64,000 nucleotides of DNA, taken from positions 3,472,001-3,536,000 of the forward strand of contig NZ_AP024590.1 of NCBI RefSeq assembly GCF_018323985.1, read 5' to 3'. The DNA is from Enterobacter kobei (GTDB lineage Bacteria; Pseudomonadota; Gammaproteobacteria; Enterobacterales; Enterobacteriaceae). Below the pieces are notes generated by a model that saw only the letters and a list, made by a program, of their open reading frames with translations, did no database searches and had not been told where the DNA came from. Each line of letters starts with the position of its first letter. Position 1 is the first letter of the stretch. A program made the position numbers and the translations under genes. This document shows positions 58,924-64,000 of this stretch, in pieces.

Positions 58924-60051
58924 TTAGTCAACGTTCAAAGGTGGAACATCACGACCCTGACGCTGGTAAAAATCGGTCACGAAGCTCTCTAATTTACCCT
59001 CTTCGATAGCCTTGCGTAAACCAGCCATTAAGCGCTGGTAATAACGCAGGTTATGAATGGTATTGAGACGCGCGCCCAGTATTTCGTTGCAACGATCGAG
59101 ATGATGCAAGTAAGCGAGTGAATAATTGCGACATGTATAGCAATCACACTCTTCATCAAGCGGGCCAGTGTCACTCTTGTACTTCGCATTACGAATTTTC
59201 ACCACGCCATTGGTGACAAACAGATGGCCATTACGCGCATTACGCGTCGGCATCACGCAGTCAAACATATCAATGCCGCGACGAACGCCTTCCACCAGGT
59301 CTTCTGGTTTACCCACACCCATCAGGTATCGCGGTTTGTCTGCCGGGATCTGCGGGCACACATGCTCCAGAATGCGGTGCATATCTGCTTTAGGTTCACC
59401 CACAGCCAGACCGCCGACAGCGTAGCCATCAAAGCCAATCTCTACCAGACCTTTGACAGAGATATCACGTAAATCTTCGTAAACGCTGCCCTGGATAATA
59501 CCGAACAGCGCATTTTTGTTTTGCAGCGAGTCGAAACGGTCACGGCTGCGCTTAGCCCAGCGTAAGGACATTTCCATGGAACGCTTGGCGTAGTCCCAGT
59601 CAGCCGGATACGGCGTACACTCGTCGAAGATCATCACGATGTCGGAGCCGAGATCGTACTGGATCTCCATGGATTTTTCCGGATCGAGGAAAATCGGATC
59701 GCCGTTGATCGGGTTGCGGAAATGCACGCCCGCTTCGGTGATTTTACGAATATCGCCGAGGCTGAATACCTGGAAACCACCGGAGTCGGTGAGGATCGGC
59801 CCTTTCCACTGCATAAAGTCATGCAGATCGCCGTGCAGCTTCATGATCTCCTGACCCGGACGCAGCCACAGGTGGAAGGTGTTGCCGAGGATAATCTGCG
59901 CGCCAGTGTCCTGCACTTCTTCCGGCGTCATGCCTTTTACGGTGCCGTAAGTACCCACGGGCATAAAGGCGGGCGTTTCAACGACGCCGCGATCAAACAC
60001 CAGGCGGCCGCGGCGGGCGCGTCCGTCTGTCGTATCTAATTCGAATTTCAT
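58924..60051 (-). CDS. tgt: tRNA-guanine transglycosylase
   Basis: 375 residues, as in E. coli. Exchanges guanine 34 for preQ1 in tRNAs with GUN anticodons. TIM barrel with the nucleophilic and acid Asp residues in LTDSGGFQVFSL and FDCVMPTRNARNGHLF, and a zinc site CDCYTCRNYSLAYLHHL. The start ATG 60051 (MKFELDTTDGRARRG) is the family start; a 13-residue extension is unsupported. Lies 55 bp after queA. Confidence 0.98.
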   Translation of the reverse strand: MKFELDTTDGRARRGRLVFDRGVVETPAFMPVGTYGTVKGMTPEEVQDTGAQIILGNTFHLWLRPGQEIMKLHGDLHDFMQWKGPILTDSGGFQVFSLGDIRKITEAGVHFRNPINGDPIFLDPEKSMEIQYDLGSDIVMIFDECTPYPADWDYAKRSMEMSLRWAKRSRDRFDSLQNKNALFGIIQGSVYEDLRDISVKGLVEIGFDGYAVGGLAVGEPKADMHRILEHVCPQIPADKPRYLMGVGKPEDLVEGVRRGIDMFDCVMPTRNARNGHLFVTNGVVKIRNAKYKSDTGPLDEECDCYTCRNYSLAYLHHLDRCNEILGARLNTIHNLRYYQRLMAGLRKAIEEGKLESFVTDFYQRQGRDVPPLNVD

Positions 60052-60106
60052 TTTTTCTCCATACGCCGGAAAAACAGTCCAACGCGTCAATCAAAGCGCC
60101 GCGGAA

Positions 60107-61177
60107 CTATTCCCCGACGCGCTCAGAAATTGCCTGCGGATTGTACGTGATAAACATCGCATCCCCGTAACTAAAAAAGCGATATTCCGCTTTTACCGCT
60201 TCTTCATAGGCGTGCATGGTGGCTTTATAACCGGCAAAGGCCGACACCAGCATGATCAGCGTCGATTCCGGCAGATGGAAATTGGTCACCAGCGCGTCGA
60301 TCACGCTGTACTGATAGCCCGGGTAAATAAAGATTTGCGTATCGCCAAAGAAGGGTTCGATGAGATCGTTTTTGGCCGCTTTCGCCGCGCTTTCCAGCGA
60401 GCGTACCGACGTTGTGCCCACCGCCACCACGCGATTACCGCGCGCTTTCGCCGCCAGCACGGCGTCAACCACCTCCTGCGGCACTTCAGCGTACTCAGAG
60501 TGCATGATGTGATCTTCAATACTGTCCACGCGCACCGGCTGGAAAGTCCCTGCGCCAACGTGCAGCGTTACGAACGCCATCTCCACGCCTTTTTCACGCA
60601 GGCGCGCCAGCAGTGGCTCATCAAAGTGCAGGCCCGCGGTCGGCGCGGCAACGGCACCCGGCTTCTGGCTGTAGACGGTCTGATAGAGTTCACGGCCGGC
60701 GTCTTCATCCGGTCGATCGATATACGGCGGCAGCGGCATATGGCCGATGGCGTTAAGAATATCCAGCACCGGGCGTTCATCGTTGAACTCCACTTCAAAC
60801 AGCGCATCGTGACGCGCCACCATGGTGGCTTTAACGCTGTCATCGTCGCCTAATAGCAGCTCGGCACCCGGCTTCGGCGCTTTAGAGGCGCGAATATGTG
60901 CCAGAATACGTTTATCATCCAGCATACGCTCAACCAGTACTTCGATCTTACCGCCGCTGGCTTTACGGCCAAACAGACGCGCCGGGATCACGCGGGTATT
61001 GTTAAAGACCAGCAGATCGCCAGGGTTGAGCTTATCGAGCAGATCGGTGAAAGTACCATGCGTCAGCGCGCCCGTCGGCCCGTCCAGCGATAACAGGCGG
61101 CAGCTGCTACGCGCAGGCACAGGATAATGGGCGATCAGGGATTCGGGTAATTCAAAGGAAAAATCGGCAACGCGCAT
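60107..61177 (-). CDS. queA: S-adenosylmethionine:tRNA ribosyltransferase-isomerase
   Basis: 356 residues, as in E. coli. Converts preQ1 in tRNA to epoxyqueuosine using the ribosyl part of S-adenosylmethionine. Family segments: FELPESLIAHYP, LLVFNNTRVIPARLFG, APTAGLHF, LHVGAGTFQPVRV, AVGTTSVRSLE and TNFHLPESTLIMLVSAFAG. The start ATG 61177. First gene of the operon, divergent from acpH. Confidence 0.98.
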   Translation of the reverse strand: MRVADFSFELPESLIAHYPVPARSSCRLLSLDGPTGALTHGTFTDLLDKLNPGDLLVFNNTRVIPARLFGRKASGGKIEVLVERMLDDKRILAHIRASKAPKPGAELLLGDDDSVKATMVARHDALFEVEFNDERPVLDILNAIGHMPLPPYIDRPDEDAGRELYQTVYSQKPGAVAAPTAGLHFDEPLLARLREKGVEMAFVTLHVGAGTFQPVRVDSIEDHIMHSEYAEVPQEVVDAVLAAKARGNRVVAVGTTSVRSLESAAKAAKNDLIEPFFGDTQIFIYPGYQYSVIDALVTNFHLPESTLIMLVSAFAGYKATMHAYEEAVKAEYRFFSYGDAMFITYNPQAISERVGE

Positions 61178-61270
61178 GACTTACACTCAGACTGAAAAAC
61201 AGGCGGGATAGTCTAGTGCTACGGTGCTTCCGCTGCAACAGCTACGCCTCTTTTATGGATTAACTAAACA

Positions 61271-61852
61271 ATGAACTTCCTCGCACACCTGCATCTTGCA
61301 CACCTCGCAGAAAGCTCGCTTCCGGGTAATTTGCTGGGGGATTTTGTTCGCGGCAACCCGCAGGATGCGTATCCGGCCGAGATTGTCGACGGCATTCGCA
61401 TGCACCGCCGTATTGACGTACTGACCGATAATCTGCCGGAAGTCCGCGAGGCGCGGGAGTGGTTTCGCCCGCAGACGCGCCGGGTCGCGCCTATTACCCT
61501 CGACGTGATGTGGGATCATTTCCTGTCGCGTCACTGGGCGCAGATATCGCCGGAGATGCCGCTGACCGCCTTTGTCAGCTACGCCCGTGCGCAGGTCGCC
61601 ACCATTCTGCCCTCCTCGCCGGCGCGCTTCGTCAACCTGAATGACTATTTGTGGTCAGAGAAATGGCTGGAGCGCTATCGGGATATGGATTTTATTCAGC
61701 AGGTACTCAACGGCATGGCGACCCGCCGTCCCAGACTGGATGCGCTGCGCGACTCGTGGCAGGATCTGGATACGCACTACGCTGCGCTGGAAAAACTGTT
61801 TTTTCAGTTCTATCCCCGCATGATGGCACAGGCGAAAAACAAAGAACTTTAA
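61271..61852 (+). CDS. acpH: Acyl carrier protein phosphodiesterase
   Basis: 193 residues, as in E. coli. Removes the 4'-phosphopantetheine arm from ACP. HD-like motifs: MNFLAHLHLA, GNLLGDFVRG, GIRMHRRIDVLTD and LDVMWDHFLSRHW. The start ATG 61271. Divergent from queA across 93 bp, as in E. coli, where it was called yajB. Confidence 0.95.
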   Translation: MNFLAHLHLAHLAESSLPGNLLGDFVRGNPQDAYPAEIVDGIRMHRRIDVLTDNLPEVREAREWFRPQTRRVAPITLDVMWDHFLSRHWAQISPEMPLTAFVSYARAQVATILPSSPARFVNLNDYLWSEKWLERYRDMDFIQQVLNGMATRRPRLDALRDSWQDLDTHYAALEKLFFQFYPRMMAQAKNKEL

Positions 61853-61883
61853 TGCTTGCGCTTTAATGGCAGGTGATTATCTT

Positions 61884-61898
61884 GATAGCGACGCTATC
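61884..61898. promoter_or_regulatory. Perfect palindrome in the peroxiredoxin promoter
   Basis: GATAGCGACGCTATC has 7-bp arms around a single A. It ends 2 bp before a possible -10 (TACAAT, 61901-61906), so a bound regulator would block or activate the promoter. It does not match the OxyR spacing. Confidence 0.5.
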
Positions 61899-61923
61899 CC
61901 TACAATTACACAGGAGAAATATT

Positions 61924-62526
61924 ATGGTACTGGTCACTCGTCCGGCTCCAGACTTTACCGCCGCCGCCGTGCTTGGCAGTGGTGAAATTGTTGAGAATTT
62001 CAACTTCAAACAGCATACCCAGGGCAAAGCGACCGTTCTGTTTTTCTGGCCGATGGACTTCACCTTCGTCTGCCCGTCAGAACTGATCGCCTTTGACAAG
62101 CGTTACGAAGAATTCCAGAAGCGCGGCGTGGAAGTGGTTGGCGTTTCTTTTGACTCTGAATTTGTTCATAACGCCTGGCGTAACACCCCGGTCGACAAAG
62201 GCGGCATTGGCCCGGTGAAATACGCGATGGTGGCTGACATCAAACGCGAAGTGCAGAAAGCGTACGGCATTGAACACCCGGACGCTGGCGTGGCGCTGCG
62301 CGGCTCCTTCCTGATCGACGCTAACGGTATCGTGCGCCATCAGGTTGTGAACGATCTGCCGCTGGGACGTAACATCGACGAAATGCTGCGTATGGTGGAT
62401 GCTCTGCAATTCCACGAAGAGCACGGCGAAGTGTGCCCGGCCCAGTGGGAAAAAGGCAAAGAAGGTATGAACGCGTCTCCGGATGGCGTGGCGAAATACC
62501 TGAGCGAGAACCTCACCAGCCTGTAA
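61924..62526 (+). CDS. Typical 2-Cys peroxiredoxin (AhpC/TSA family)
   Basis: 200 residues. Reduces hydrogen peroxide and organic peroxides in the cytoplasm. The peroxidatic Cys50 lies in MDFTFVCPSEL and the resolving Cys171 in GEVCPAQW, so it is a typical 2-Cys enzyme. The GGIG motif in DKGGIGPVKY and the helical C-terminus indicate the sensitive form that can be over-oxidised. The start ATG 61924 has an AGGAG site. It is distinct from E. coli ahpC, which pairs with ahpF; no ahpF-like reductase is nearby, so it probably relies on thioredoxin. Sometimes annotated tsaA or prxC. Confidence 0.9.
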   Translation: MVLVTRPAPDFTAAAVLGSGEIVENFNFKQHTQGKATVLFFWPMDFTFVCPSELIAFDKRYEEFQKRGVEVVGVSFDSEFVHNAWRNTPVDKGGIGPVKYAMVADIKREVQKAYGIEHPDAGVALRGSFLIDANGIVRHQVVNDLPLGRNIDEMLRMVDALQFHEEHGEVCPAQWEKGKEGMNASPDGVAKYLSENLTSL

Positions 62527-62535
62527 GCCGTTTTT

Positions 62536-62666
62536 GCCCGGTGGCGCTACGCTTACCGGGCCTACAGGATTTCGGTGACCTGCCCGGTGGCGCTACGCTT
62601 ACCGGGCCTGCCGTTGTTCCGTAGATCGTCATACGTAGGCCGGGTAAGGCGTAGCCGCCACCCGGC
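62536..62666. repeat. Cluster of three REP units
   Basis: Two REP units in direct orientation (62536-62565 and 62582-62609) with nearly identical cores, and a third in inverse orientation (62635-62666). They fill the gap between converging genes. Confidence 0.88.
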
Positions 62667-62670
62667 ATTT

Positions 62671-64000
62671 TTATACCGACTTCTGCCGTACCTCGCGCCA
62701 GATGCCCAACCCTACCCCGATCAGCACCAGCACGCCCAACACCAGCGCCGCCCACACCAGCATCTTCTTCCACTGGCTTTGCTGCTGCGCCGGATCCACC
62801 GCCGTCAGCCGTGCGTCACCGCCCAGCACAATACGATCCTGCACCAGCGCCTCCGGGATCTGCGCATTCTCCTGACGCAGCGCAGCGGGCACCAGCATAT
62901 CGACCTCCATTGCCTGCGGCTGCGCGGCACCATTACCCCACGCCAGTAAAAACGGCCCTTTGCCCTGCGCGTTGAAGATCAACGTCTGGCTGGCGCGCTC
63001 GCCGGTCACCCGGGCAATACCGTCCTCCAGCTGGCCGTTTACCGCCGTCACGCGGATCGCCTGCACCAGCCCGCCGGTGGTCAACGGCTCAGAGGACTTA
63101 CCGTTCAGTTGATAAATCACGCTTTTCGCCAGCGGTTGCCATGCGGCCTTTGCCGCGCTGCGGTACTCGATCGCCAGCGGCAGCACGCGCCCTTCCCGGG
63201 CTTCGATCATCACCGACACCAGCGGCTGTGGCCGTTGCCAGGAGAACTCCTGCACCGACGAGGAGACCGTTTTCGCCACTGCATTCAGACGGATATTCAC
63301 CGCCGTATCGCTGTAAATCTGCTCCACTGCCGTCGCGCCGGTCAGCATCGGCGCTCGCGCGGCGTCATTGAAGACCACCAGCACATAACGCATCTCCGTC
63401 GGATACACCGTAGCGCTGAAATCCAGGGTATCCAGCAACAGGCGGTCGCTGCCGGAGGTCAGATCCATCAGCGGCATATCGCGTCCATACAACGTCCAGT
63501 TTTTCAGATCGCTGCTGACGTACACATCTGTGCGTCCCTGCCAGTTAGCCGGCACGGCGTTCCATGTCAGCTTCAGCTGTGACAGCGGAAACTCGTCTTT
63601 TTGCGTTTCAGGCAGGGTTAACAGATAGCTTTTGCCCGCCGTCTTTTTGCCTTCGCCATCGAGACGGATTTCAATGCCGTCCTGCGAGCGCAGCCACAGG
63701 GTTTCTGACGCGGCATTATTTTCCGGCACCGGTTCAAGGGCGAACAGGCGCAGCGGCAGCGTGCGCGGCGGCGTCTGTTTCTGCACCGCCGGGATCAGCG
63801 TAAAGGGCACCGCGTGCCCTTGCTGATTGAAGACCCGCACATCGCGCAGATCGGGCGCAACGCTGTCGGTATAGATACGCTCCGGCAGCGTCACCTGATA
63901 CAGCGGTGACGCTGTGGTCGTCTCCAGCGCTGCGCCCCAGGCATAATCCTTTGGCGTTTCCGGGGTAGCGTCCTGGCTCCAGCCCGGCAGCGCCGCGCCG
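62671..64000 (-). CDS. DUF3999 family membrane protein, C-terminal part (gene runs off the window)
   Basis: About 443 residues are visible; the frame is still open at position 64000, so the start and signal peptide lie outside. The visible N-terminus (KDYAWGAALETTASPLYQVTLPE, then YTDSVAPDLRDVRVFN) resembles the start of mature DUF3999 proteins. A long extracytoplasmic beta-rich region follows, then one C-terminal membrane helix (KMLVWAALVLGVLVLIGVGLGIW) and a short basic tail. The function is unknown. Such genes commonly follow a DUF2339 membrane protein gene, which would be expected beyond the right edge. A start within the window at 63894 is not needed. Confidence 0.8.
   Translation of the reverse strand, partial: GAALPGWSQDATPETPKDYAWGAALETTTASPLYQVTLPERIYTDSVAPDLRDVRVFNQQGHAVPFTLIPAVQKQTPPRTLPLRLFALEPVPENNAASETLWLRSQDGIEIRLDGEGKKTAGKSYLLTLPETQKDEFPLSQLKLTWNAVPANWQGRTDVYVSSDLKNWTLYGRDMPLMDLTSGSDRLLLDTLDFSATVYPTEMRYVLVVFNDAARAPMLTGATAVEQIYSDTAVNIRLNAVAKTVSSSVQEFSWQRPQPLVSVMIEAREGRVLPLAIEYRSAAKAAWQPLAKSVIYQLNGKSSEPLTTGGLVQAIRVTAVNGQLEDGIARVTGERASQTLIFNAQGKGPFLLAWGNGAAQPQAMEVDMLVPAALRQENAQIPEALVQDRIVLGGDARLTAVDPAQQQSQWKKMLVWAALVLGVLVLIGVGLGIWREVRQKSV

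Noticed and set aside
1..64000. CRISPR arrays, tRNA or rRNA genes
   Set aside because: No regularly spaced long repeats with unique spacers and no tRNA or rRNA sequence were recognised; the only structural RNA found is 4.5S RNA.

Overview
The window is a piece of a chromosome from the family Enterobacteriaceae. Gene order from the 4.5S RNA gene to the queA operon follows the Escherichia coli lon/cyo/tsx region almost gene for gene, read in the opposite direction. Proteins resemble their E. coli counterparts closely, and REP-type palindromes sit in the gaps. The genus cannot be fixed from this alone; an Enterobacter-like relative is a reasonable guess because of the lacI-lacZ position, the yczR-yczE pair and the DUF3999 gene. 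I saw no rRNA, tRNA, IS element, prophage or CRISPR array.

Positions 1-4.9 kb are accessory. They hold the 5' part of lacZ, lacI, a membrane protein with its divergent MocR-type regulator (yczE/yczR), and a small two-gene unit encoding a ribbon-helix-helix-like protein and an unknown partner. That unit is flanked on both sides by repeats spaced 11 bp apart. The region then meets the conserved 4.5S RNA gene (ffs).

Positions 4.9-37.3 kb are core: ybaZ, ybaY, tesB, an inserted AT-rich lipoprotein gene, amtB-glnK, mdlAB, decR with divergent cdsH (cysteine sensing and breakdown), cof, ybaE, queC, fadM, ybaV, ppiD, hupB, the protein quality-control block lon-clpX-clpP-tig, bolA, yajG-ampG (muropeptide recycling) and cyoABCDE (cytochrome bo3 oxidase and heme O synthase).

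Positions 37.3-39.0 kb are a compact AT-rich island between cyoE and yajR. It encodes an Hcp protein, a probable Hcp-linked effector and two DUF1493-like candidate immunity proteins. A scar of the effector's 3' end lies before the second immunity gene.

Positions 39.2-64 kb return to core: yajR, yajQ, panE-yajL, thiI, xseB-ispA-dxs (isoprenoid precursors), yajO, the nrdR-ribD-ribE-nusB-thiL-pgpA cluster (riboflavin, thiamine, transcription, phospholipid), yajI, tsx, a VOC protein with a WYL regulator, the queA-tgt-yajC-secD-secF operon (queuosine and protein export), acpH, a 2-Cys peroxiredoxin and the 3' part of a DUF3999 gene. Regulatory sites readable in the sequence include lac operators, a sigma-54/NtrC promoter for glnK-amtB, sigma-32 promoters for lon and clpP, a FadR site for fadM, a PdhR box for cyo, and PurR-like and CRP sites for tsx.
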